From Pyxidicoccus sp. MSG2 (lineage in GTDB: Bacteria; Myxococcota; Myxococcia; Myxococcales; Myxococcaceae): 64,000 bases of DNA. A program made the position numbers and the translations under genes. How positions within the stretch are numbered: the stretch's first letter is position 1; each line of letters opens with the position of its first letter. The notes under the pieces were generated by a model that was not told the origin of the DNA, made no database searches, and saw nothing but the letters and a program-made list of their open reading frames with translations. The DNA lies in the NCBI RefSeq assembly GCF_026626705.1, contig NZ_JAPNKC010000001.1:4340001-4404000 (forward strand), read 5' to 3'. Positions 46,501 to 55,131 of the stretch are shown piece after piece.

Positions 46501-47328
46501 ATGACACACTTGATGGAGCCCGCGCTCGTCAAGATGCCCGGCGCCAGCAAGGACGTGCACGACAAGAACTGCGTCTTCTGCAAGGACGCGAAGGCCAAGG
46601 GCCCGAAGTCCTTCATCGGCGACGACAACAACCCGGACACGCTGGAAACGCGGTTGACCGCGCAGCGCGTGCCCCGCCGTACGTTCAAGCACCGCAAGCA
46701 CGGCGCCTTCTCCTCCGAGCCCCACCACCTGATGCCCGGCAAGGAGGCGCTCAAGGGGCATGACGTCGAGAAGTGGCTGGCCACACGGGCCTCGGGCTCA
46801 CAGGTGGAGGCGGACACCGGTTTCGACATCAACTCACACTTCAACGGCGTGTGGCTGCCCTCCGTTCCCGTGAGCTACGTCGGGGTATCGGGCTGGAGCT
46901 GGCGGGACCCGGACTGCCAGAGCATGGCCATCGACCTGATGATGACGACCTGTCTCCAGTTCCACAAAGGCAACCACACAAACAAGGGCGGCCTCGACAG
47001 GGCCAGTTCCGAGCCCGACCGGTGCTACATCACGATGGTGGAGAGACGGCTCGATGATGTCGTCGAGCATGTAGAGGCATGGGTGGACAAGTTCTGCCCC
47101 ATCGCGAAGAAGGCCAAGAAGGGCAAGCGTCCCCCTCCCTTCTTCCTCAATGACCTCCTCTACCGGTACGTCTCCGCCCACATGATGAAGGAAGTCTCCG
47201 GCGCTCCGAAGAAGTGGACTGTCTTCATCTCACGTGTCGCGTTCGCGGCGAGCGAGGAGGCCAAGACGAAACCCAAGAAGCGACCGAAGCCGGCAAGCTC
47301 GTCGGCGAGCAAGCGTCGGAGAAGATGA
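46501..47328 (+). CDS. AHH-family nuclease, probable T6SS effector
   Basis: The protein has 275 residues. A CVFC pair lies at 24-27. The AHH-type HNH core follows: SEPHHLMPGKEAL (His75-His76), FDINSHFNGVWLP (residues 108-120) and FHKGNHTNKGG (His155, His159). AHH toxins are metal-dependent nucleases found at the ends of polymorphic toxins; here the first residue of the triplet is Pro instead of Ala. The C-terminus (about 250-275) is strongly basic, with KPKKRPKP and KRRRR, and could bind nucleic acid or act as a nuclear import signal in a eukaryotic target; both are inference. The stop overlaps the next start as ATGA. Confidence 0.83.
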   Translation: MTHLMEPALVKMPGASKDVHDKNCVFCKDAKAKGPKSFIGDDNNPDTLETRLTAQRVPRRTFKHRKHGAFSSEPHHLMPGKEALKGHDVEKWLATRASGSQVEADTGFDINSHFNGVWLPSVPVSYVGVSGWSWRDPDCQSMAIDLMMTTCLQFHKGNHTNKGGLDRASSEPDRCYITMVERRLDDVVEHVEAWVDKFCPIAKKAKKGKRPPPFFLNDLLYRYVSAHMMKEVSGAPKKWTVFISRVAFAASEEAKTKPKKRPKPASSSASKRRRR

Positions 47329-48062
47329 GCGTGGGCGGGGCCTGCAGCCCACGCCCCGAAGCATGCTCCATGCAAGCCATGTACTACAGACTGTGTCCCA
47401 CTCCGGTGCTCGAAGGCGTCTACGACGTCCGGAAGCCCGACCTCGAGGTGCGCTGGCTCTCGGGTCAGTCCATTTCCACCCCTCTGCCCAATCCCATCGA
47501 ACTCGAGTTGGACGACCGGTTCGGCACGCGCATGGCGGACATCTTCGAGCGCGGCATCCTGGTCATGAGTGACCGGCTCGTCGCCGCCATCCAGCGCGCG
47601 GGAGTCACCAACCTGCAGACCTTCCCGGCCGTCCTCAACGACGCCCGGCGTGGGTTGCGACTGCCCGGCTTTCAGGTAGTGCAGATTCTTGGACGCATCA
47701 AGGCGGCGGACCCGAACGAATCCACTGTCTATGATCCGGATGGCATCGGCCGGGACGTCATCGGCTTCGAAAAGCTGGTCATCGACGACGAGGCTGCCCA
47801 CGGGCTCCTGTTGTTCCGCATGCTGGAGTCCGCCTCCACCATCATCGTCCATGAGAAGGTGAAGCAGGAGCTGGACAAGGAGCAGTGGCAGTTCGTCTCC
47901 GTGCACCCCACCGACGAGAATCCGGACCCGCTCGACCTGAATGGTTATGCGGGTACCCAGCGAACCACTCCGAGGGACGAAGAGGACGAAGAGGACGAAG
48001 AGGACGAAGAGGACGAAGAGGACAACACTGACGATGACGCAGAAGACGACAACGTGTCGTAA
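47325..48062 (+). CDS. Imm11-like (DUF1629) immunity protein 1, acidic tail
   Basis: The protein has 245 residues. ATGA overlap with the nuclease stop and GGAG three bases before the ATG favour this start; shorter ATGs at 47370 and 47379 have no ribosome site. The body from YYRLCPTPVLEGVYDV through VMSDRLVAAIQRAGVTNLQTFPAVL and VVQILGRIKAADPNES fits the Imm11 (DUF1629) family, which neutralises partner toxins. After residue about 200 comes a unique acidic tail with five tandem DEE/EDE units and further Asp. The tail could bind the nuclease's basic C-terminus or mask its nucleic-acid surface. Confidence 0.82.
   Translation: MSVGGACSPRPEACSMQAMYYRLCPTPVLEGVYDVRKPDLEVRWLSGQSISTPLPNPIELELDDRFGTRMADIFERGILVMSDRLVAAIQRAGVTNLQTFPAVLNDARRGLRLPGFQVVQILGRIKAADPNESTVYDPDGIGRDVIGFEKLVIDDEAAHGLLLFRMLESASTIIVHEKVKQELDKEQWQFVSVHPTDENPDPLDLNGYAGTQRTTPRDEEDEEDEEDEEDEEDNTDDDAEDDNVS
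47397..47920 (+). repeat. 524-bp duplicated immunity body, copy 1
   Basis: This segment aligns with 48131-48654 without any gap. Blocks at both ends are nearly identical; the central part has diverged. Confidence 0.9.
47976..48020 (+). repeat. (GACGAAGAG)5 microsatellite in the immunity 1 tail
   Basis: Five exact 9-bp units encode the repeated Asp-Glu-Glu of the acidic tail, followed by a partial GAC. Unit changes would keep frame. Confidence 0.92.
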
Positions 48063-48079
48063 AGCGAAGACGAACCGTA

Positions 48080-48889
48080 ATGGCTCCCAAGAAACCCCTG
48101 ACCTCCTCTCCCGTGTACTACCAACTGCAGCCCACTCCGGTGCTCGAAGGCGTCTATGACGTCCGGAAGCCCGACCTCGAGGTGCGCTGGCTCTCGGGTC
48201 AGTCCATTTCCACCCCTCTGCCCAATCCCATCGAGATAGAGCTGGATGACCGGTTCGGCACCCGGATGGCCGACATCTTCATCCGCGGCATCCTGGTCAT
48301 GAGCGACCGGCTCGTCGCCGCCATCCAGCGCGCGGGAGTCACCAACCTGCAGACCTTCCCGGCTGTCCTCAACGACGCCCAGCGCGGGTTGAGGCTGCCT
48401 GGTTTTCAGGCCGTGCAGATTGTCGGCACCATCAAGGCGGCGGACATGAAGAAGTCCATCGCCCATGACCCGGACAACATCGGTCGCGACATCGTCGGCT
48501 TCCAAAAGCTGGTCATCGACCCGAAGGCGGCCCGCGGCGCGCTGATGTTCCGCATGCTGGAGTCCGCCTCCACCATCATCGTCCATGAGAAGGTGAAGCA
48601 GGAGCTGGACAAGGAGCAGTGGCAGTTCGTCTCCGTGCACCCCACCGACGAGAAGCCCTTTCCACTCGACCTGGAGAATTGGGCCGCCGACTTCCAGGAA
48701 GTGCTCCAGGCAGGGAGAGCGGCTCGTTCGAAGAAGAAGCCCGTGAAGAAGAAGGGCGCTGCCAGGAAGAGCAAAGCCACTTCGAAATCGAAGCGAGCTG
48801 CCTCCAAGCCCAAAGCCCCATCCCGGCCAAAGGGGCGCTCCCGGAAGCAGGCCTCACCCGCGACGCGGCGTCCGCGCGGCAAGCGCTGA
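48080..48889 (+). CDS. Imm11-like (DUF1629) immunity protein 2, lysine/arginine-rich tail
   Basis: A paralogue of the preceding gene with 269 residues, 17 bp downstream. The body (YYQLQPTPVLEGVYDV to VSVHPTDE) aligns with immunity 1 without gaps. The tails differ completely: here the last ~60 residues are Lys/Arg/Ala/Ser/Pro rich (KKKPVKKKGAARKSKATSKS and onward), like the C-terminal tail of histone H1 or bacterial histone-like proteins. That part may bind DNA, or the acidic tail of immunity 1. The ribosome site is weak, so translation may depend on the gene before. It closes the T6SS module. Confidence 0.82.
   Translation: MAPKKPLTSSPVYYQLQPTPVLEGVYDVRKPDLEVRWLSGQSISTPLPNPIEIELDDRFGTRMADIFIRGILVMSDRLVAAIQRAGVTNLQTFPAVLNDAQRGLRLPGFQAVQIVGTIKAADMKKSIAHDPDNIGRDIVGFQKLVIDPKAARGALMFRMLESASTIIVHEKVKQELDKEQWQFVSVHPTDEKPFPLDLENWAADFQEVLQAGRAARSKKKPVKKKGAARKSKATSKSKRAASKPKAPSRPKGRSRKQASPATRRPRGKR
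48131..48654 (+). repeat. 524-bp duplicated immunity body, copy 2
   Basis: See 47397-47920. The equal length and long identical blocks point to a recent duplication or gene conversion. Confidence 0.9.
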
Positions 48890-48929
48890 GCCGCGAGGGC
48901 GCAGGCATGTCCACGCAGTCACGCTGGGA

Positions 48930-48967
48930 GCGCCGACCCATGGCCCTTCAACCACGCCGGGAGCCGG
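48930..48967 (+). repeat. 38-bp direct repeat, right copy
   Basis: TGGCCCTTCAACCACGCC followed by GGGAGCCGG matches the left copy at 41973-42010 in 33 of 38 positions, in the same orientation, 40 bp beyond the last immunity gene. Confidence 0.6.
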
Positions 48968-49009
48968 TACAGACTCCCCGACAGCGCTCACACGGAGGGA
49001 CGGACGGCC

Positions 49010-49384
49010 ATGATTCAGGGATTGGATCACGTTCAGCTCGCCATGCCCCGGGGGCAGGAGCCCCAGGGGCGGGCCTTCTACGGGGGACTGCTCGGGCTGG
49101 GTGAAGTGCCCAAGCCACCCGAACTGGCGAAACGCGGGGGCCTCTGGTTCGAGCTCGCGGACGGGCGCGGGCTGCACCTGGGCGTCGAGGACCCCTTCCT
49201 GCCCGCGAAGAAGGCCCACCCGGCCTTCCGCGTGTCGACGCTGGATGCGCTCGCGGAAGCGCTGCGCGCGTCGGGGCACCCGGTGTCATGGGACGACTCG
49301 GTGCCGGAGGTGCGGCGGTTCCACAGCGCGGACCCGTTCGGCAACCGGCTGGAGTTCCAGGCCGTGGGGCCTCACGGAAGCTGA
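49010..49384 (+). CDS. VOC (glyoxalase-fold) family protein
   Basis: The protein has 124 residues and a single vicinal-oxygen-chelate module. It starts IQGLDHVQLAMPRGQE, with FYGGLLGLGEVPKP, GGLWFELADGRGLHLGVE, an AFRVSTLDALAEALRASG helix, and ends FHSADPFGNRLEFQAV. The ligand set is His in DHVQL, His in LHLGVE and Glu in RLEFQ. These proteins bind a divalent metal and may degrade dioxygenase or glyoxal-type substrates or resist drugs; the substrate is unknown. GGAGGG lies some 11 bases before the ATG. It stands alone after the T6SS module. Confidence 0.85.
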   Translation: MIQGLDHVQLAMPRGQEPQGRAFYGGLLGLGEVPKPPELAKRGGLWFELADGRGLHLGVEDPFLPAKKAHPAFRVSTLDALAEALRASGHPVSWDDSVPEVRRFHSADPFGNRLEFQAVGPHGS

Positions 49385-49524
49385 ACCTTCCCGTCACACG
49401 GGTGCGGTCAGCCGTTCTCCTCCGCGCCCCCTGCCTCCCGGGACGGCCGGTACGGTGCTGCTCCGGCCCGCTGCCTGCGCTTCGCCTGCCCGGCCCGAAT
49501 CTTCACGGTGACAGGAGCCCAGCC

Positions 49525-50067
49525 ATGCCCACCACCTACTGCCTCACCCGCTCCGAATTCGTGACGGTCCGAGAGCACTCCCCCGACGCGCTCGTGGTGG
49601 AGGTCGAATACAGCCCGCAGGGCCCGCCGCCGCCGCCCCACTTCCACCCGTCGCAGTACGAGCGGTTCGAGGTCATCGTCGGCGCCCTGCGTGCCGTGGT
49701 GGATGGGAAGGAGCACACGCTGCACGCCGGGGACGTGCTCGACGTTCCCCAGGGCGCGGTGCACCAGTTGTGGAATCCCGGCGACACGCCCACGCACGCC
49801 ACCTGGAGCACGCGGCCCGCCGGGCGCACCCGCGAGTGGTTCGCCGCGTTGGACTCCCTCCAGCGCCAGGGCCGCACGGGAAGCAAGGGCACTCCCGGTC
49901 CGCTCGCCCTCGCCGTGCTGCTCACGGCCTACCGCGACACCCTCCGGCTCGCACTGCGGCCCCGGTTCCTGGTGAGCGCGGCGCTCGGGGTGCTCGCGGC
50001 GGTGGGGCGCCTGCGAGGTCACCGCCTTCCCACTCCGCCACGCCCGACGCCCGTTCGGGCGGTCTGA
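49525..50067 (+). CDS. Cupin-domain protein with C-terminal hydrophobic segment
   Basis: The protein has 180 residues. Residues about 25-110 are a cupin barrel: GPPPPPHFHPSQYERFEVIVGALRAVVDG is motif 1 (HxH...E) and HAGDVLDVPQGAVHQLWNPGD is motif 2 with its His. A metal site is therefore probable. The last 50 residues contain a weakly hydrophobic helix (LVSAALGVLAAVGRL) between basic stretches, which could anchor it to the membrane. Function is unknown. AGGAG precedes ATG 49525. It converges on infC over a hairpin. Confidence 0.82.
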   Translation: MPTTYCLTRSEFVTVREHSPDALVVEVEYSPQGPPPPPHFHPSQYERFEVIVGALRAVVDGKEHTLHAGDVLDVPQGAVHQLWNPGDTPTHATWSTRPAGRTREWFAALDSLQRQGRTGSKGTPGPLALAVLLTAYRDTLRLALRPRFLVSAALGVLAAVGRLRGHRLPTPPRPTPVRAV

Positions 50068-50099
50068 AGAGCGCGGCGGCCCATTGCGCGAATTCGCCA

Positions 50100-50125
50100 C
50101 ACGCGGTGGACCGCTCCACCGCGTG
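50100..50125. terminator. Bidirectional hairpin between cupin gene and infC
   Basis: CACGCGGTGG (50100-50109) and CCACCGCGTG (50116-50125) form a perfect 10-bp stem with a 6-nt loop. It lies 15 bp beyond the infC stop and 33 bp beyond the cupin stop. No T-tract is present. Confidence 0.65.
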
Positions 50126-50139
50126 CCAGCGACTGTCCG

Positions 50140-50886
<747 letters not shown>

Positions 50887-51480
50887 GTGAAGCTCCTTTG
50901 AAATTCGGTTTCAGCCCTGTCGCCTCTAAAGGTGTGACAGGTCACTCCGGTACAACAAGCTGCCGGACAGGGATGTGAGGCAGCCCACCCTTCCCGCGTC
51001 CAGCGCCCGGCAGGTCGCTCTCCTAATACAAGAGCGCCTCCAGGTGCCCGCTCGCCCGGAAGGAGGGGGTCGCCGCGCCGGACTCTCCCCGACCCGGGAC
51101 GGTAACGCCAGAGATAACGCAGCACCCGCCCCCCTGCCGTGGAACCCCACGACGGGTGACAGCGCCGGAGCGGCGACGGACGGCACGGTGCTGGAGTGGA
51201 CAGGGCCCATTTCGAGGCCCGCCATCATGGGCCCCTGAAGCGCGCTGTTCCAGGACCCCCCAGGAAATCCCGCGCGGTTTGTCGCGGGTCCAGCGTTCCC
51301 TCATACCCAAGGTCATGGTTCAGGACATGCGGCCTGTAGCCCAGGCACCTACCCGTCCCAAATTTTCCTGAATTCCTGGAAGTTGAGCTTTCGGGTCGGA
51401 GGCCCTTGCAGGCGCAATGGCCTGCCGGGAAGCAGAGGGCCCGCCCACCCGCCGTGGGACGGGCGGGGAGGCGGGCCGGC
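50887..51480. other. 594-bp gap upstream of infC
   Basis: The gap holds the RNase Z terminator at its right end, the 12-bp palindrome GTGACAGGTCAC (50934-50945) 48 bp upstream of infC, and a weak inverted repeat CGCTCT/AGAGCG (51016-51036) around the AT-containing CCTAATACA. I see no tRNA, riboswitch or gene. Confidence 0.55.
51438..51477 (-). terminator. Terminator hairpin after RNase Z
   Basis: GGCCCGCC (51438-51445) and GGCGGGCC (51470-51477) pair, with a second inner pairing of CCCGCC and GGCGGG. The hairpin starts three bases after the rnz stop on the minus strand. There is no T-tract. Confidence 0.6.
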
Positions 51481-52401
51481 TCACGTCGGGCGCGAGCGCT
51501 TGGGGACTTCGACGCGGTCGAGGTCCCTCGCGGCGACCACGTCCGCCACCAGGGGCTTCGCCTCGTCGACGAAGGGCGCGGTGTCTTCGTAGCGCTGCGA
51601 GAAGTGCGTGAGGACGAGGCGGCGGGCTCGGGCCTCCCGGGCCAGCTCCGCGGCCTGGAGCGCCGTCATGTGGAAGTGGTCGTGCGCCTCCTTCCGCTCG
51701 GTGTCCAGGTAGGTCGACTCGCAGACCAGCAGGTCCACGCCCCGGGCCAGGCGCGTGGCGCCGGCGCAGGGACGGGTGTCCATGACGAAGGCGAAGGCCT
51801 GGCCCGCGCGCGACTCGCCGACCTCCTCCACGCGCACCGTGCGACCGCCCACCTCCACCGAGCCGCGCCGGAGCAATTCGCCCGTCAGCGGGCCGGAGAC
51901 GCCGGCCTCCGCGAGCCGTCCCGGGTGGAGCTGCACGCGCGCGTGCTCCTCGAGCCGGAAGCCATAGGTGTCCACGGCATGCTCCAGCTTCGCGGCGGAC
52001 AGCTTGAAGCCCTTGGTCTCCGCGAGGACGCCGTCCTCGGAAATGGGGCGGGGGATGATGGTCGCCGCGTCCATGAAGATGGTGGCGTGGCGGAGCCGCT
52101 CGAAGAAGGCCTGGCCCGACGCCGGGTAGTAGACCTCCACGGGGTGCTTCGCGCGGTCCAGCGACAGGCGCTGGATGATGCCGGGCAGCCCGAGCGCATG
52201 GTCCCCGTGGAAGTGGGTGACGCAGATGCGGGTGACCTGGGTGGCGGACAGGCCCGCGAGCGTCATCTGCCGCTGGGTGCCCTCTCCGGGGTCGAACAGG
52301 ATTCCCTCCTCGTCCCAGCGGAGGAAGTACGCGTTGTGGTTCCGGTGGCGCGTGGGCACCTGGCTGGCGGAACCGAGGACGATGAGCTCGCGGCTGGACA
52401 T
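51481..52401 (-). CDS. rnz: Ribonuclease Z
   Basis: The protein has 306 residues. This metallo-beta-lactamase-fold endonuclease removes the 3' trailer of tRNA precursors. The zinc motif HFHGDH is at residues 63-68, with DPGEGTQRQM before it, PVEVYYPASGQAFFERL in the arm region, VMDTRPCAGA for the next Asp ligand, ESTYLDTERKEAHDHFHM and LTHFSQRY for the last histidines. These match bacterial RNase Z of standard length. GGGGGAG precedes ATG 52401. It lies alone with its own terminator. Confidence 0.92.
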   Translation of the reverse strand: MSSRELIVLGSASQVPTRHRNHNAYFLRWDEEGILFDPGEGTQRQMTLAGLSATQVTRICVTHFHGDHALGLPGIIQRLSLDRAKHPVEVYYPASGQAFFERLRHATIFMDAATIIPRPISEDGVLAETKGFKLSAAKLEHAVDTYGFRLEEHARVQLHPGRLAEAGVSGPLTGELLRRGSVEVGGRTVRVEEVGESRAGQAFAFVMDTRPCAGATRLARGVDLLVCESTYLDTERKEAHDHFHMTALQAAELAREARARRLVLTHFSQRYEDTAPFVDEAKPLVADVVAARDLDRVEVPKRSRPT

Positions 52402-52476
52402 GACAGGTGCTCCCCCGTGCGAAGAATGGCACCCCGACGGGGCCTCGCGCACGGGCCTGACAGCGGGAGGGGACGC

Positions 52477-53307
52477 TCAGGAGAAGCCGCGCGGAGGCAT
52501 CGCCGGCGAGCGGTGCAGCCAGTTGTCCTCGGGATACGTGGCGGTGCCGTCGACGAGGTGCAGCGAGTAGGCGTGGCGGCTCTTGGGCGACGTGTTGGGG
52601 CCACTGCGGTGGGGCAGCAGTCCGTGGAGCACCACGAGCGTGCCCTTCTCCACCTCCAGCGGCACCATGCCCTCCTCGGGCACGGGTGTGGGGTCGAGCA
52701 CGCGGAAGGCGGTGCCTCCGCCCTCGGCGCGGACGAAGCGCTTCTTCAGGCCCAGGCGGTGGCCTCCGGGCAGCGCCCACAGGCAGCCGTTCTCCAGCGT
52801 CGCGTCCTCCAGGGCGAACCAGAAGCCCAGGCAGGTGAGCGGCTCCGTGTAGAGGAACGTGGAGTCCTGGTGGGAGCCCACCTCGCCGCCGATATGGGGC
52901 TGCTTGAAGATGTACATGGATTGCAGGAGCAATGGCTTCCACAGTCCCAGCTCCGAGGTCAGTGACGCCAGCGCGGGCGTGCGGGAGAACCGGTCGAAGC
53001 GCGGGTCCAGGTCGTGGAGCGCGTGGCCTATCTTGTTGATGGACAGGGCCTTGTCCTGTCGCAGCGAGCCGTCCGGACGGAAGGCGCCTTCCTCGAAGAA
53101 GAAGCGGATGTGGTCTCCCGAGGAGAGGAAGTACTCGTCGGACGTCCGGGTCTGCTCGCGGGTGGTGAAGACGGAGACGGTCTCCGGCTGGAAGCCGGCG
53201 ACGAGCTCCTCCGCGCGGGCCTTCAGCGCGTCACAGTCCGCCGCGGGGACGAACCCCGGGAGCACGAGGTAGCCCTGCTGCTCGAACTGTCCGGCCCGGT
53301 CCGTCAT
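52477..53307 (-). CDS. Phytanoyl-CoA dioxygenase (PhyH) family protein
   Basis: The protein has 276 residues and is a predicted Fe(II)/2-oxoglutarate-dependent dioxygenase. It opens with FEQQGYLVLPGFVPAADCDALK. The iron ligands are the His and Asp of GSHQDSTFLY and the distal His of LLPHRSGPN, with a nearby Arg for 2-oxoglutarate. FWFALEDATLENGCLWALPGGH and KKRFVR are typical of the PHYHD1-like group, which includes mammalian homologues. The substrate is unknown. GGAGG five bases before ATG 53307 is better placed than the preceding GTG at 53310. Confidence 0.88.
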   Translation of the reverse strand: MTDRAGQFEQQGYLVLPGFVPAADCDALKARAEELVAGFQPETVSVFTTREQTRTSDEYFLSSGDHIRFFFEEGAFRPDGSLRQDKALSINKIGHALHDLDPRFDRFSRTPALASLTSELGLWKPLLLQSMYIFKQPHIGGEVGSHQDSTFLYTEPLTCLGFWFALEDATLENGCLWALPGGHRLGLKKRFVRAEGGGTAFRVLDPTPVPEEGMVPLEVEKGTLVVLHGLLPHRSGPNTSPKSRHAYSLHLVDGTATYPEDNWLHRSPAMPPRGFS

Positions 53308-53448
53308 CACAGCCTCCCGAGCGCCGGGAGGGGCTCCTCCGGCGCGCTCGGGACTATCTCACGGGAGGCAGGGGCACGGCCCTGTGGGCGAGAACAGGGC
53401 ACACGGATGGGGACAGGGTCGAATGCCCCGGTCCGAGCTGAAATCTTA

Positions 53449-53498
53449 CTCCATGGAGAGGTTATCAAACAGTTTACCCATGAGGTAGTGTCCCTACC
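53449..53498 (+). promoter_or_regulatory. AT-rich promoter/operator region before the Ser/Thr kinase
   Basis: This low-GC island holds the palindrome CTCCATGGAG (53449-53458), a TTATCA hexamer and a small GGTAG/CTACC stem (53484-53498). It is the best promoter candidate for the kinase gene, but no canonical -35/-10 pair is clear. Confidence 0.3.
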
Positions 53499-53536
53499 CG
53501 GGCGGAGCGGACCGCCCCATTCCGGCAGGGACTCTC

Positions 53537-55051
53537 ATGGCGACACGACGGGCAATGCAGGACCTGGCGCCAGCCTCCCTCCCACCGGGTACGGAGGTCG
53601 GTTCCTGGCGCGTGCTGGAGCGACGGGGCCGGGGCAACTACGGCACCGTCTACCGCGTCGAGTCCGCGGACGGCTCCGGGCCCTTCGCCCTCAAGCTGGC
53701 CACGCACCCGATGGACCCGCGCTTCGACCGCGAGGCGGAATTGCTCTCGCGCATCCACCACTCCGGCGTGCCCCGTCTTCATGCACACGGCCTGTGGCCC
53801 CACCCCGCGGGCCCGTTCCCCTTCCTCGTCATGGAGTGGGTGGAGGGCCAGCCCCTCTATGACTGGGGTGAGGAGCAACACCCCACGTCGCGGCAGGTGC
53901 TGCGGCTGCTCGCGCAGGTGGCCCGCGCCCTGGACGCCACGCACTCGGTGGAAGCCGTCCATCGAGACGTGAAGGGCGACAACGTGCTGGTGCGCGTGAG
54001 CGACGGGCAGGCCATCCTCACCGACTTCGGCGCGGGACACTTCCGCGGAGCACCCACGCTGACGGCCCCCCCACTGCCGCCCGGAACGCCGCCGTACCGA
54101 AGCCCGGAGGCCGTGCGCTTCCAGTGGGGCTACCGCAGCCACCCCACCGCCCACTACGCCGCCCAACCCGCGGATGACGTGTTCGCCCTCGGCGTCACCG
54201 CGTACCGGCTCGTCACTGGAACCTATCCGCCACCGCCGCGAGGCACCGACACACATGAAGGCGATGTGGAGCCACTGACTCCTCCGCGCCTGCGCAACCC
54301 CGCCGTGTGCGAGGAATTGGACGCGCTCATCCTTCACATGCTCGCGGACCCTCCGGAGGAGCGCCTCGGAGGTGGCAGCGCGGCCGCGGTCGCCCGTTCA
54401 CTGGAAGAGGCGATGCGCACGGCAGGCTCCCAGGCGGACCTGCCGCTCTCGGTGCCAGTCGCGCGGCCTGACGTGAAGCGTGCCGGGCACGAGCCCGCAT
54501 GGGTTCGCACCGGGGAAGGCGCCGCTCACGCACAGGACGCCGGGCACGTGCCGTCTCGAAGCGACACGCCGGTCATCGAGCTCGCCCCCGCGCCTTCACC
54601 ACACGACGAGGGCCGGTGGCCCGGGCTCGCGGTCGCCACGGTCGTCGTGTCCCTGCTGTCCGCGGCGACCGGCTGGTTCCTGCGCCCCACCCATGAGGCT
54701 TCCCCCATGGCCCAGGCTTCTTCGCCCCAGGAGGCCCGCGACGGCGGCACGGTGGCCGTGGGCGACGCCGCCGTGACCTCACCGGTGAGCATCCTCGCGC
54801 CGGTGCCTTCCTTCAGCCTGCCACCCGGCCTGAGCCTCCCCATGCCGGACCGCCCCTTTCCCGGCCAGCGCAAGCCCCCCTGCAACCGCAAGGGCGAGGT
54901 CGAGCTGCGCGGCGGCTGCTGGTACGAGCTGGCTCGCGTGAAGTCTCCCTGCGACGAAGACGCCTACGACTACAAAGGGGCCTGCTACCTGCCCTCCTTC
55001 CCCGTCCAGCGACCACACACCTCCGCCCCCGCCACACAGCCGAACCCCTGA
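53537..55051 (+). CDS. Membrane Ser/Thr protein kinase with Cys-rich external domain
   Basis: The protein has 504 residues. The kinase domain (about 22-290) has a Gly-rich loop GRGNYGTVY (31-39), Lys53 in FALKLA, catalytic HRDVKGDN (His142-Arg-Asp144), a DFGAG metal loop and GTPPYRSPE in place of APE. After a Pro/Ala-rich juxtamembrane region comes one helix (GLAVATVVVSLLSAATGWFL, about 357-376). The external tail is short and ends with CNRKGEVELRGGCW, SPCDEDAYDYKGACYLP; these four cysteines probably form two disulfides. This small external module recurs in myxobacterial Pkn proteins as I remember them. It should transduce an external or envelope signal to cytoplasmic phosphorylation. Confidence 0.9.
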   Translation: MATRRAMQDLAPASLPPGTEVGSWRVLERRGRGNYGTVYRVESADGSGPFALKLATHPMDPRFDREAELLSRIHHSGVPRLHAHGLWPHPAGPFPFLVMEWVEGQPLYDWGEEQHPTSRQVLRLLAQVARALDATHSVEAVHRDVKGDNVLVRVSDGQAILTDFGAGHFRGAPTLTAPPLPPGTPPYRSPEAVRFQWGYRSHPTAHYAAQPADDVFALGVTAYRLVTGTYPPPPRGTDTHEGDVEPLTPPRLRNPAVCEELDALILHMLADPPEERLGGGSAAAVARSLEEAMRTAGSQADLPLSVPVARPDVKRAGHEPAWVRTGEGAAHAQDAGHVPSRSDTPVIELAPAPSPHDEGRWPGLAVATVVVSLLSAATGWFLRPTHEASPMAQASSPQEARDGGTVAVGDAAVTSPVSILAPVPSFSLPPGLSLPMPDRPFPGQRKPPCNRKGEVELRGGCWYELARVKSPCDEDAYDYKGACYLPSFPVQRPHTSAPATQPNP

Positions 55052-55131
55052 GCCGAGCGGGCGTCCTCCTTCCCACGGAGCCACACCTCCGCCCTCGCGC
55101 GAGCCAGGGAGACTGTGAGAGACCCACGGGC

